A stretch of 64,000 nucleotides of DNA from Litomosoides sigmodontis (Eukaryota; Nematoda; Chromadorea; Rhabditida; Onchocercidae). Position numbers and translations under genes: made by a program. Every line of letters starts with the position of its first letter. Position 1 is the stretch's first letter. Below, one piece after another: positions 12,960 through 26,402 of this stretch. The stretch covers positions 8,351,823 to 8,415,822 of the forward strand of contig OY718803.1 of the NCBI GenBank assembly GCA_963070105.1. The letters are read 5' to 3'. The notes under the pieces are model-generated. The model had not been told where the DNA came from and did not search any database. It worked only from the letters and a program-made list of their open reading frames with translations.

Positions 12960-15099
12960 GTACACGGTTTTTTATGGTATTGGAAATTTGAGGACAGTAA
13001 TGCGCAAATCCGCGTTAATGCGACTTTGTGGTGTAGGCGCTGAAAGGAAAAGGAAATGCAGGAAGCTGCTATAGGAATACATAGATAAATCATTAGCAGT
13101 TGCTCTGTTGAAATTTAACTTTCTTGCAAATTTAGCAGGAAAGTGGGAAGCGAAGTTCCTGTAGTGAAGTTTTAAATAAAACGCTGAGTGATCGTTGCAC
13201 TGATAAGATTAATATTATCATTTTCATATGCATTTACGACTGCATTGAATGTATTCGTTCGTGCTTATCGATGAGTGAAGAAATTTGCAAAAAGCAAATA
13301 AATGTGGCTGCCAGTCATTTCTTCCAGCTTTATTATCATTTAGAGATTTGATGAAAATGATTATTACCCTTGTGCTCACTCACCCTCTCTCTCTTTCTCT
13401 CCCTCTCTATTTTTAGATTAGAAATAACCAGTTATGGTTTAGTGCTAGCAATTTGTTGTTTGCACATCAATGATTGCGTAAACCTAATGCTAAAAGCTCT
13501 CATGGATATTTAAAATTCTATTTCAACAAAATAAATAAATATCTCCAAATGTTATCCTCGTACTTCTCACATCATCAGCAGCAATCATATGGTTGCTTGT
13601 TGTCCCATTCTCCATTTGTAGTATTAAATTTCAAATCTAACAAAGCTTTCCCATGATGCACACGGATGGATGCACGGACTCTTTCCTTCCTGAGAAGCAC
13701 CACCTATTATTTTGCATATATTTCATTTTTTTTTCAAATGTCTTTTTCAAGAAGATACATGCATGTAACTGATCGAACTAGCAAGTAATTCAATTTTCTT
13801 TCAAATTTCGTCCTTTAATAAATAAATCTCTCTGGGAGAAGTTTGAAGTGGAAGGAAAATTTCATTCTAAAATTACATCACATCTACTTCCGAGAATGTT
13901 AGTTTAGATTTTTTTATACTTCTCAATTTATCTTTCAGTCATTTGAAATTTTCTAATTTCACATCATTCTTTTTCTCTAATTAGCAAAAAGAGAGAGCTG
14001 AGAAAAAAGGAGCTGAATTTTTGCAAATTAATTTTTTCATTCAGTGATGAAAAATTTAGTAGAGGCATAGAGAATTGCAATGCAAATTATTTGAAGAAGA
14101 AATTTGCAAAAATTGTTATTGAAAAACGGACCGTTGTGAGAGAAGAAGCTTTCGAGAGAGGCATACTGTAGGAGATGATGACGTTAGCGATTTGTGCTGA
14201 ATGATTGTAATTTTATCACGAATTATCACTCTCATATCATTTTTGCTTCCTTTGGCGAAAGCAAAAGTGTGAGAGCAAAAGGGGGAAAAAAACGAATCAT
14301 TCAATCTTTCTCTTTTAAATTAACAATAGAGAATTTACGTCTATAGAAGTAGTTAATTGAATTTTTTAGTTTTTTTTTTTGTTGAACGCATGGAATAACC
14401 CTCAACTGATTCATCGCACTCTTTCTCTCTCAATTCATTCGCCTCATTTTTTGCGGTAGGCTTTACTGCGATTAACTTATTTGACAGTTGCAATATAATT
14501 CAGTTTAATTCACACAAATCTGGCAATTATTATTAAAGTCTAAAGTCTGTGTCTCATTTTAACAATTAAAATTTTGCGCCTGTTTCATCCTCATTGATTG
14601 CTGCACTTTATTTTTGAATTTTGAAATGTATTATCGATTTGGCCTTTTTGAATTAATCCTTTAATTCTATTGCAATATTCTTTCATTTAGCACTTCAATC
14701 TTTTAAAATTTTATAAATTGTAATGAAAAATTAAAATTGGAAAAATTTTTCATACCTACAATTTTATGTGCTAAATTCTTTCCATCAGCCCAATTACTAC
14801 TGTTACGGGTTATTACAGTTTGTTTCCATGGTTATAGTACTGGCGTGTACTGTTAGGCGTAAAATGGCACGCTATTAGACCTAGACTGGGTCTAGCATCA
14901 CATCCAGTACTTTATCAAACAAGAGATGAAACGCAAAAAGTGAGGATAGGAGTGAAGAGGTGCAAAATGTGGTCAGTTGTTGTACTGTGAATGTAAAAAT
15001 GAAATAGGCAAAATTTCTTCGATAAGGATCTGAATGTGAATTTATTCAACGATACACCTGTTAGTTACATTATGAAAACAGTAAAAGATGATAAGGAGA

Positions 15100-15139
15100 G
15101 AGAGGGAGAGAGAGAGGGAGAGAGAAAGAGAGAGAAAGA
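15100..15139 (+). repeat. (GA)n-type tract
   Basis: GAGAGAGG repeats ending in GAGAAAGA. Simple purine sequence. Confidence 0.75.
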
Positions 15140-16095
15140 ATGAGGTCTTTTTTGGAACTATGACGTATTAAGGAGGAACAGAAAGTGCTGGGAAACTGTT
15201 ATCAAACTTTATTTATCATAAAAAGAAAAGATGAGAAAGGAAAAAGCTGCAAAATTTTTGAAATTAATGATAATTTTTTTATCAGCGAAGCTCAAAACAG
15301 TGATGATTGAGAAAAGAGAGAAAGAAACATGCAACATTTTCATGTTTCTTATTATAGTTGTCTAACAGTTTTGACCATTTTTATCCAACATAAATCAATA
15401 ATCAATAATGAAAGTATGCATCTGTAAATAACTGATAACCTTACAAATCGATAATTAATATGACTTAGTCAATTTCATATAGTTTATCAAACTTCTTTTT
15501 TAATTGTTCTTTTTTTTCATGCATCCACAAATTATATTCATCTATCATTTTAAGTCAATTAAAAATTTAAACGATCACTTAACCTAATAACATATGTCCT
15601 ATTCCATCTGTCTTCTATAGAACAAGAAAGGAGAGAGAGAGAGAGGAAAGGAGAGAGAATTTTTGAGGTGAATTAAATTATTCATAGGTTTATTTCTTTC
15701 CTTCAAGGACTTCGCATCGCTTTCTGACATTATTGCTGTCCTACGTGTATGCAAATATCTTTTTGCTCAAATGAAAAAGTGTTCGTGCAAAATGACAATA
15801 ATATGATGGTATTGCACGACAGGTTTGCTAAAATAGGTGGTGGCGGTGGTGGATCGTTGCTATTTGGTGTTATTTCAATTTCACATATTTCAACTTTTGG
15901 GGAAGAAAGAAAGGACGAAATGGAAATTGAAAAAGGAGGAAAGTGTAAAAAAGAAGGAGAAGAAAGAAGGGATTCTTTTTTTAGTGAATTTCTTCGTAAT
16001 GTTTCTTTACGAGTAACTTCATTTATTAATGTTTATTTTTTCATTCACTAACATTTTATGCTTACATTTCATATTCGATGGTAATTAAATTACAC

Positions 16096-16134
16096 TTTCT
16101 CTCTCTTTCTCTCTCTCACTCTCTCTCTCTCTCC
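16096..16134 (+). repeat. (CT)n tract
   Basis: CT dinucleotides with two interruptions, in the presumed 5' region of the kinase gene. Confidence 0.8.
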
Positions 16135-16873
16135 TTCCCTGTCGTCGGTTAATATTTTTTTTTTTTGGTAGATTTTTCAAATGTTATAAGAATTAGTTGG
16201 TTTGTTTTAGTAGAATTTCCATCAGCAAATATTCCATTCCTTCCTCTTTTCATTTTCTTTTTGATGTCTTTTTTTTTGAATTCCATTTTTTAATTTTGCA
16301 AATGGTTTTTTGACTAATTGATAATTTTGTTGAAAATTTTTTCATTGCCTTATTAGATTTATCAACTTTTTCAATCCTTCATTTTTTCCTTTTAAAGATT
16401 ATTTGTGTATGTTAATTATGTTTTTACTAGCATATCATCATCGCTTACCAATAATAATTGATAGAAACAATTAGTGATAGTGGTAGTGATAATGATCAGC
16501 TAATAATAAAAGTTTAATTCCGCGGCTTGCACGTTACGTGAAACAGGCTTGTCATCATTTTCTAGTAATGTTTAATGAGTTACAGACTTGTTGCACTTTT
16601 AAAATTGGCTTAGGAGAAGCTATCAATATTTCGCCATTCATTCCTTCGGATATAATTTCACTCTTTTATTAAACAAATATTCAAGCTCCTCTCTCTCTCT
16701 CTCTTTTTCAGTCGCATCTCTCTTATGCCTTTTCCACAATTATTATTTTCTATCATACGATAATTTTCATTCTAATTTTGCAATTAATTTTAAATGAATC
16801 AATTTTCCACGATATTACTACTAAGTTGCTGTTGGTTTGTTTTTTTGTCGTTTTTTTTTTCCGCTACTATGAG

Positions 16874-16996
16874 GCCTATGATGATCCGTTCACCTATAAG
16901 GATAGCTCCTCCGATATGACTTTTACTAAATTATCTCTTTTCCACGGCCGGATATCATCTCCAAGGTATTGCCAGTAATAAGTTATCAGAGTATGA

Positions 16997-17044
<48 letters not shown>

Positions 17045-20000
17045 CGTAGAAGGCCTGAGGCGATTCAAACCAGGCCCATTAACGTCATTTTCATTTCAAT
17101 TCACCAACTTCATAGTTCATTCATCATATTCCTAAATTAATATTTCGAATGATAAGGAAAAGGAATAAATTAACGTTTGCGCTAATTTTCTGCCCTTCCT
17201 TGCTGCTACTCTATTTAATGAAAAATTAAATAAATTTTGATTGGAATGTTCATTTTTGTTTCAAAAAGAAGTGGTGGTAGTAGAGGGAAGAAGACGCAAT
17301 ATGTTATTGTTGCTCGTTTCACTGATCGTTTTACTGGTTACTTTCATCTTCCTGGCATTGCGTATCTCCGAGGGAGGAGAAGCAAACTTTTAGTGAAATA
17401 GCTAAATTGATAAGGTAAAGCGATTACCTACCTATCCGGCTTTGAAGGTTTGAAACTGATGGAAAGGAGCAGAAATTGCAGGAGGAATTTCTTCAGTGCA
17501 AAAAAGAAAAGAATGGAAAATTAACTTCCGCTGTTGATCTAGGAAACGAAATTCTAATTTCATCTTGAAATGTTGCTGCTAATTATGTGGAACAAAAACA
17601 AAAAGCATCCCACATATCCTGTTACTTGCGTAATTAATTGTTTACTTTCTAGAAGTTAATTTGCTCAAAAAAATTTGCGTGTTTTTTTTAAAAAAAAAAA
17701 TAAACGTTTAGTAGTGATTTAAGAGTTGCAATTGCTTATTTGTCATTTCCAAATTAAACTTTCGCTTTTGTATTTAAATAATTGTAATAAAATGATAAAG
17801 GATGAAGGAGCTGTTTTCGCAAATAATGCATAAATAAAAATTTTTAAAAAATTGTGTTGTCTTAATTTCTGATAATTTAGGGATGAGTCATGCTTGCTAG
17901 GTTTTGCTTTATTAATTGTTAGGTAATTTAGTATAAAATTTAAATTTCGACTTCGTTAAATAATCTATTTACGATATAAATGATGAACCTATCTATCCTT
18001 ACGAACAAATTCAATCCTAAAATTATTGTGTTTGATTTATTTACTCAAATCACTCAAACTTATTTACTTTTGCGCATTTATGCTAATTCAGTTCTGTTTA
18101 TCTGTTTATTACTGAGTGCTATTTCAGGTTAATGTAAAATTTACGCAAATTCATTCCTATTTAATCAATCAATGAGAATGGCATTAAATGATAGCAAGTT
18201 CGATGGTCCACTACGCTTCTCTATTATTCACACTTTAAAACAGACCATCGCCGCGCTTCACTCTCATCACCTTCCTTCTGCAAACAAAAGGCGACGCTAT
18301 GTGGAGTAAACTGACCTCTCACATTGGTTTGTCTATCTTTTTAGCAAATTTCAATTCAAAAAATTAAAATACCTAAAAATGAGGAATCAATTGGACCAAT
18401 GATGTAATTTACAGTTTTAGTATTAAAAAATGAAATTATCAATTAAATTACATTGCTCAGATAGAGTTGTTAATTAGAATAATATGTGAAAGGACGGCTG
18501 CATTTGAATTTTAGTGAAATGCTATTTGATAGAGTCTCTCTTTGGCACGCGTTAAATTAAACTTTTTCCGTGAAATTGTTTTTTTTTTCATATGTACACA
18601 ATTTTAGTTTAGTGAGGAAAAATGATCCTTAAATTATAAAAACAAAGATGCTTCGTTTTCTTTTATTATTTTAATTTTTTTAATTCATTACGTCACTGAG
18701 TTCTGCAGTATAAAATTTGATCTGCTGTGATTTCAATTTATTTTAATTTTTTCTTTGTTCCTAGATGCATATTTGGATCGGTTAGATTTCAGTATTCTCT
18801 TGAGAATCCAAGATTCATTTTAATCACTTACAATATTCCTAATGTTTCAACATTTTTATTTTATTCAATGAGTGGAGAAATATTTGAAGTAGAAATGAGA
18901 AGAAAATTTCATCAAATCAAATTATTCACCAATTACTTACACTAAACAATCTGAATTCAAAATAACAAAAACATAACATCAGTTTGATTAGAAAGTATTC
19001 ATTGAAAAATTTGTTTAAAAAAAAAACACGATAGTAATGTCGTACTGTATGAGAAGTAAAATTCACCAATCACACTCATTCATTGTAGGAAATGATGAAA
19101 TTTCAAGATTGTGGTTGGCGCATATTGACCAAATGATGAAATTTTAGGATTATGGTTGGCGCACATTGACCGTGACCATGACGATAGCCGCAAAACGCAA
19201 CTTCGAGAGAGTTGCTCGTTGTCGGTTCTCAATCACCGACACCTGTCGATTGTAAGAAATTCGAAAAGTTCGGACAATTTGCATCGTGTTGTGCTACATG
19301 TAACGCCACCTACGTCTAGAAAATCTACCATATTCTTCAACTTTCGGTTATTTTTCAACTTTTCTTTTTCTCTCTCACATGCATTTCAACGATCAAATTT
19401 TTGCAAAATTAAAAAATTTCAATTTATGACGTCACATTCGGTTTTTTTACCTCCTCATAAGTATTTACTTGCGTTAGCATTTGATCATTTAGGCACATCC
19501 AATGTGTTTATGAGCTGTGCAATAATATTAGATTAATTTTCCCGAACACATAAAATTACTTTCACATCTAAAAAATATATTAAATTCAATTTAGTCGCTG
19601 TGTGAAATCAAATTAGATGAATTGAAATTTAAAATGCATATGCATTTGTACATATTTATCTATGTATTAAATTTTTATTTTAATATTTGAAATTGTAAAA
19701 TTTCTTCTTTTTTTGCAATTTCATAAATGCTTAAAATTGAGCATTTTTAAATTTAACGCGGCGGATCTCTCTTTTTTTCCTCGTACTTTTTCAGCAGATC
19801 ACGGAAGCATGAGAAGTATGGCAAAAAAAGTGATGGGACGAGTGATAGTGTCAGTGATAAGGGAAAATTTGGTGGTAACACATTTAGCACTTACAAGAAG
19901 CATTCTGATAAGGTGCGAAGGAGGAATGATAGCAGCAATTCGCCGCTGCCCGCAATTTCAACTCAGTTGCGAAACGACGATTTGGTGGCACAGCCGTGGC

Positions 20001-20220
20001 AATTGTCCAATTTAACCTCGTCAAGGTACCCTTAGCATTTATCTAATTAATTACAAAATGATCGATTAGCAATTAGCAATCAATGATTGCTACTATCGTT
20101 GTGAAAAAGAACGAAGGAAAATTCAAATAAAATGAAATATTCAGAAAAAAAAAGACGTGTACATTTCTAATAATTTCATTTTTTTTTTTGAACAATTAAT
20201 TTTTCTTTAAAAAAATAGAT

Positions 20221-20264
<44 letters not shown>

Positions 20265-23200
20265 ATTTTACTGTACTGTTTCATTAATATATTTTCGTCT
20301 CATTATTTTTTGTCTCCGAAAGAGTGGTATTTTGTGGGAAAAAAAATTTCACATATGAAATTTCATTTATCCTCAATTCTGCTCAATCACTCAATGTTTC
20401 TCCTTCAATTTGATCATCTTTGTTTGATGGGAGCAGCAGACGGTGCTACGTGTACGCACGTCAGACTGCTAGCGCAGCACTGTACGGCAACAGTTACAGT
20501 TAAGATGATGGATGATAGGTGAGAAGGATTTGTTGTAGTATGCTTTTATTTCTTTTTACCTTTCTTTCCAATTTTGTAGAAGTTTGTTCAACCTATTTCG
20601 AACCACCCGACAGCAGCGCTCCTCTGCTGGCACTAGTAACTGCGTTGTGTCCGCTTATCCAGATCCGTGTTGCTCATCGTCCACCTCAGATCCTCGGTAT
20701 TTTTTGAAAACTCAACAAATTTTTAAACTGTCCAATTTTAGCCTTTTTTTTTAATTGGCACATTTTTTCTTAATTTTCACGAAATATTTTCTAAAAAGAA
20801 ATTTTTTAAATTTTTAAAATTTCACCAAAATTGTAGTAAATTTTAGAAAAGTTTTTTCTTTTTTTCTTTCAAATGATTTCTGAAAATATTTCAGATCGAC
20901 GTTAAGTTCAATGGAGGAGAAACATAGCTCATCGCTTATTCGTCGTCGTAGGCCTCGATCAGCACATTTAGATCCGAATACTCTTGTTTTTCCACCACGA
21001 GTATGTTATGATTTTAATAATTTTTAATTGGAAATAAATTTAGAAATTAAGGTCAAATGTGTTGCCGAAAATTTTTTTTAGCATGCTAAATACCACTAAA
21101 AGTTTTCCGAAAAACACTTCCAATTATTGTGATTCGCTAATTATTAGCAAAAATATTTAGCATAACCAAGTTTTTATCATCGTTAATTCCACGTCACTTG
21201 ACGTTTCCCCGTGAAAGTACTGGAAGGCTACGTCTAATTTTTTTCATTTTGCAGGAAGTACCGGTGCAGGATATTAGCGAATTGTATAGACGAATTGAGA
21301 AATTAGGTGAAGGTAGCTATGCTGTCGTTTATAAATGTGAAAGCAGGTAAGTGAATGCTATCTCTTTCGCCTCATTGTCGAATCTTTGAGCATCTTTGAT
21401 CAAAAATTGAAAAGTTTTGATTTTACAAATTGAACAGTTATTTGGGATAAAAGCAGAAAATTTCTCACAATGTTTTTCACATACAAATTAATTTGGAAAG
21501 ATTTAGTTAGGCAAATTTCATTCATCCAAAGCATTGTTGTAGAAGTGATGGAAGTATTGTTGCTCTGAAAGAAATTAAAATTCACAATCAAGAAGGATTA
21601 CCGTTCACTGCCATACGCGAAGGTCAGATGAATTGTTTATTTATCGTTTGAACGAAAATTTCATCAGTCAAAGAACGATGATAATTTTTTTGCAACAGTG
21701 TGTAGGCAATAGCAATACCATCCTTGTTCCATGTTGAATTTCATTAAATTTATTCATTTTGATTTATTAAAATTTATGTTATGATAATGAAACATTTACG
21801 ATAGTGTTTTAATGCAACAAAAATTAACTGAAAATTTAGAATAATTAAAACATTTTTTTTTTCTTTTAGCATCATTGCTACGTGCTTTACGACATTCTAA
21901 TATTGTAACATTGCATGATATTGTGCACGAGCAGAATTCATTAGTTTTTGTTTTCGAATATATGGTAAGCTAATTTGTAACTCTTTTTTATTTAATTTAT
22001 TTAAATTAATTATCGAGATGGTTATTTTGAGGACAAAATTGGGGAAATTTTATTAGATGAAAGTTTTTTGTTCAACAAGCTAAGCAAGCAATGAACAGAG
22101 AAGGTATTTCCAATTAAGTAAAATTTGTTGTTTTTGCTTTTTAAACCAATTTATCCATTTATACCATTAACTTCAATGAAAATTACTTCATTTCTTCGTA
22201 TTACAATAAGTCATTTTTTAACCGTTACTTTATGTACCGATAAGTGTTTATTTAATTATTAAATTTAAAACATTTGACCAAATAGGGAAGTTTAACACTT
22301 TTGCAGAAAACAGATTTGAGTAAATATTTGGAACTACACAGTAGTGGCTTAGGACAGATGCAAGTTCGATTGCTTCTCTTTCAGTTGCTTCGCGGTCTTG
22401 CATTTTGTCATTCCAAGAAAATTTTGCACCGGTACGCTTAAACGAATTTGTTTTGTGTCAAATTTGATATGTCTGTTTGTGAATATGTAAATTTTTTGGA
22501 AAAACTAAATTTTCGAAATAAATATTAAGCTTGAAATACAACTTCATCTTTTTTTTTGTATTGAAAAACGATCATTTTTAGAGATCTGAAACCGCAAAAT
22601 TTGTTATTAAATGATAATGGTGAATTGAAATTGGCTGACTTTGGCCTGGCACGTGCAAAATCGGTACCAAGTCGAACGTATTCACATGAAGTGGTAACAT
22701 TATGGTTAGTACGAAGTTTTAAACTTTTCTTAAAAAATTTTTCAAAATTTATTCAAACAAAATTTTTATGATAAAAATTAGTCAAGTGTTGTAGTGTTTT
22801 TGTGGTAGTTCTCATTCCACTTAGACTGTTACTGTTTTTCATTTCCTTACGAACTACGTCTTACGTCTTTCCGATTTGCGTGAACTTTCTACTGCTAATC
22901 GTTCCTATCATTTAACATCGCCGTAATGAGTGATCAAGTCGATAATTAGCAAGAAGTATTTAGGCTATGAAAAAAAGTAATTAAGAATTTCATTTCAGGT
23001 ATCGACCACCAGATGTGTTGCTCGGTTCAACGGACTATTCGACGTCGCTCGATTTGTGGTTCGCTTTTTTCTCTCTTCCAACTTCTTCGATTTTGTAATT
23101 TTCCTACTTTTTAAAATTTTAATTTTGTTAAAATATACAGAAATTTTGATTACATTTTACTATTGCTTATTGGCGGATAATTTGCATGCTATCAGGTAGC

Positions 23201-23897
23201 TAACTTAATTATCAATTTCAGGGGTGTCGGATGTATATTTGCTGAAATGTGTACCGGTGTGGCTCTTTTTCCAGGAACAAAAGATGTGGGCGATCAGTTG
23301 GATCGCATATTCAGTATTAGAGGTGAGTATTTGGATACGAAGAATATTTGAAAATAATTAATATTTGAAATTAATTTAAGAATATTTGAAAATAATAAAT
23401 AATGAAAATAATTTCTTCTTCGCACAGCAAAACGTGCAAAAAATTTCTTTCCAGGTATTCCTGATCCAAATAAATGGCCTGAAGTGCTTAATCTGCCGCA
23501 TTACTCACCAAGCTTCTATCCACCATATCGGGAATTAGCTTGGAGTGAGATACACAAATCATTGGTGAGATTGAAAAATGGCCAATCACTATTATCACAT
23601 TTTCTGCAGGTATACAATCTCTCCCACAGCTATCATTTTAAAATTTAATAAATTTAAAATTTTTGCTTAAAAAAAAATACACCATCTTTTTTATCCCATT
23701 TTTCATGTTACATTAATTTTTTTGTTCTTTAATTTCAATTTTAGTTAAACCCAACGGATCGTATATCAGCAAGCGGTGCAATGATGCATCCATACTTTGG
23801 ATGCTTTCCATCAAGCATTCATCTCTTGCCACCTACAGCTTCCATCTACTCGTTACCGAAGATACGATCCCTTCGGTATTCCACTCTTATACTGTAA
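16874..23897 (+). CDS. CDK14: PFTAIRE-type cyclin-dependent kinase (CDK14/CDK15 homologue)
   Basis: Exons: 16874-16965, 19795-20025, 20580-20696, 20895-21000, 21255-21346, 21543-21622, 21870-21964, 22307-22431, 22582-22704, 22999-23058, 23222-23322, 23455-23609, 23745-23897. Phases agree throughout; about 509 residues with the 5' end incomplete (no ATG fixed). The kinase domain starts near residue 193: [12 protein letters not shown] (glycine loop), VALKEIK (lysine), PFTAIRE in the cyclin-binding helix, [11 protein letters not shown] (catalytic loop), [33 protein letters not shown] and WGVGCIF. All catalytic residues are present, so it should be an active Ser/Thr kinase needing a cyclin Y-type partner. 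The N-terminal extension is rich in Ser, Arg and Lys, as in human CDK14. The 16874 exon is supported by phase and peptide character but has a weak acceptor. Confidence 0.93.
16997..17040 (+). repeat. (GT)n microsatellite
   Basis: About 20 GT units, lightly interrupted at the start, in the first mapped intron of the kinase gene, 31 bases after its donor. Confidence 0.9.
19091..19171 (+). repeat. 40-bp tandem duplication
   Basis: Copy 1 is 19091-19130 and copy 2 is 19132-19171, with one base between. By eye they differ at four positions. In copy 2 two of the changes turn TTTCAAG into TTTTAGG, creating a TTTTAG splice-acceptor-like site at 19143-19148. Confidence 0.9.
19149..19311 (+). other. 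Candidate exon of unknown gene
   Basis: After a TTTTAG acceptor the frame reads [15 protein letters not shown], then [18 protein letters not shown], which is protein-like and not low complexity. Possible donors are GTAACG (after 19301) or GTCTAG (after 19311, phase 2, which would join the kinase exon at 19795). Its entry phase (1) does not fit the upstream kinase exon at 16874-16965, so it is either an alternative kinase exon with a different leader or not real. Confidence 0.3.
20225..20260 (+). repeat. (GT)n microsatellite
   Basis: About 18 GT units inside the intron between kinase exons 20025 and 20580. Confidence 0.95.
20427..20518 (+). other. Possible alternative first coding exon of the PFTAIRE kinase gene
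   Basis: It begins at an ATG ([19 protein letters not shown]), stays open for 30 codons and ends at a good donor, AG/GTGAGA, in phase 2. That is exactly the phase needed to splice into the kinase exon at 20580. It cannot be an internal exon after 20025 because the incoming phase gives a stop. The simplest reading is an internal promoter giving a kinase with a shorter N-terminus. Confidence 0.4.
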
Positions 23898-26402
23898 ATT
23901 GCTTTCCACTATTTCGTGCAACTACCGGTGAATCGTTGAAGTGCTCAATTCAACATTAATTAATTTCTCAAATACATTTCCATTGTAATGAAATTTCTGA
24001 GTTTTATAGTTTATAAATGTGAAAATTTATTATTCTAAAATAAGAAAACTTGTTAAATTTTCATTAGTTCAATGAATTTTTTTTTCGCTTTTTTAATTTT
24101 CTTCAAATTAAATTACAGTGAAATTTGAGAGGTTCAGATGTGCTCAAGATTTAAATTTTGAATTTTAGCAATTCAGATCAATAAAATTAATGTTGAAATT
24201 CCCATTAATTTATCAAAAGTACCACAATCGATTTTGTAAAGTACATAAAACTGCAAAAGTGTTAATTATTTGATTTTTGAAATCTTTCATAAAAATGCGC
24301 AGAAAATGTTTTTTGGCGTTAATGAGAGGGGAAGAAAGAAAAAATTTTTCTTGTAGGCTTATATTTTACGGCAGAAATTTATTATTTATTTTAGCACATA
24401 TCATTCCATCAACTTTTTTTTCAAATTTTTATTTCATGAAATCATATTTTTTGTATTTATTGACAAATCACAGAAACGTTTGAATTCATTTCATTTCGAA
24501 GGTAATTTTTACTTATAAAAAAAAAAACACGCTCGTTTTTTTTTTTAAAGTTATAAATGAACGAAATGTTTACGGCACATTGTTGCTCCTTTGCTCTTTC
24601 TGTTCTTGATTTTTGCTAAATAGTGATTTCATAGCTTTAATATAAAAATTGTATTTTATTTAAATTTGAAGGATTGATTTTTTTAAAAATGAATAAACGA
24701 TGAATTCTCACTTAAGCAAGCAGTGGTTAAAATCGAAATATTTCATTGTGATTCCTTTCATCGGATAATCCACTTCATCAACTGGCGCTAGGGAGCTGTA
24801 ACGACTGTACCGACATTTGCTGAATCTGAATTTTTTACATTTATTAGGTAGGGAATTGATGAGTGTTGTGCCACACTGAATTTCAAAAATAAATGAACGA
24901 AATGTCATGCGAAGAAAGTGTTAGAATAAATTTAATAACTTGAAGTAAGTGGAATCTAAATTTTAAATGCTTTAAACTGCGCGATGTATATTTATGCGTG
25001 TTTCGAATCTTCTGCCCACACATTTTTGCTCCAAGCTTAACACAATGCATAACGATTTTTTAATTTGATAAGAATTACAAATTTAATACTAATTTTAATA
25101 TAATTGAAGTTGTAATTTATGAACGCTACTCCATTTATTTATTCAAAAATTTCACATATCGAATTGTACTAAAATTAGTATTAAAAATTACACCATTATT
25201 TGCTAATGATCTTTTACTAACAGATATGCAAATTTATTTTCAAAATTATTCTTGCTGATGAAATTTGCTTGATAATTGCCAGCTTTTTTGTTTAATTTTA
25301 TAGCATTAAATTTTGCTACTGTACCGGTACGATCCAATGCAGTAATAAAACCGTTCCGCCAATTGTTGGTGTTGAAAAAGAAGCAGAAATTGGGGTGTTC
25401 AGTGAAGCAATAATTAGAGGGAGGAAGTTTGATAATTTTCGATGAAGGGGAATTTTACTACCATCAGGTCACATGATCTTTTTTCGGAAAATTTTAAAGA
25501 TAATTTATTAGGCAGAGGTGAGTTTTTCTTTTAATACCGAAATAATACCTATAATTTCATTTAATTTTTAATTAAAAAAATACTAAAAAATTTTTTTCAT
25601 ATAATTCTAAAATTGAAACTATGCGAAAAGAATATTTTAAGAGAGAATAAATGTGGCAAATTCACAAATCAACTGTAGAAAATTTCATCAATTATTCGAG
25701 CAATAAAAATTTACTTGATAAAAGTGAATTCACACTTTGATTTACTGAAGGTGTTTTTTTCTTGCCTCTTTTATTTTTTGTCAATGCTTTAACACTTTTC
25801 AAACACGATTGTTTCAATTGAAATGATCGTAAGTGATTTAAGCTGACTCATACAAACGAGTAAATCGATGTTTTATTTCATTAGATTGAAATTAAGTCCG
25901 AAATAAGAAGCTGGTCAAATACAACATTTCTGCAGCGCATATTATTATTACTATAAGTTATTATTGCTATTATTCACTCATTCATTCATTCATTCATAAC
26001 ATTTCCCATTTTTTCCGTTAATTTCAAATAATTTTGAATTGTACTCTTTTACATTTTGAAAGTTAACATATGCAAGATGTAACTGCATGATAGAATTGTT
26101 TTTTTTTTCATGGATGCAAATTAATCCCTATTTTTATGGAAATTTCAGTAATGGTTGATTAGGAAATTTAAAAGTCTCCCTAATATTTTATTCATTTCAA
26201 CGATCTCATCGCTCTCCCTCCACTCCATCTTCCTCACTCTTCCAGGCAATCAGTGGCAGTATATGAGCACCTGCGAGAGGTAGAAAAAGTAAGTGGCAAA
26301 AATTTCACATTTAATTTGAGCACAAAATTCTCGCAGAACATCTCCAACAATAACACTTCCATATTTTTCGCACATTTTAACACACCTGCTGCTAATTTGT
26401 AA
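23745..26402 (+). other. Possible alternative 3' end of the kinase gene
   Basis: The last kinase exon contains an internal phase-2 donor (CTTCG/GTATTC at 23875/23876). It fits a 43-base exon at 26246-26288 flanked by TTCCAG and GTAAGT and reading QSVAVYEHLREVEK, then a phase-0 exon at 26337-26402 ending NTPAANL and a TAA. The intron between these two exons is only 48 bases. This isoform would replace the last seven residues of the main form with a longer tail. Confidence 0.4.
25976..25999 (+). repeat. (CATT)n microsatellite
   Basis: Five to six CATT units. Confidence 0.8.
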
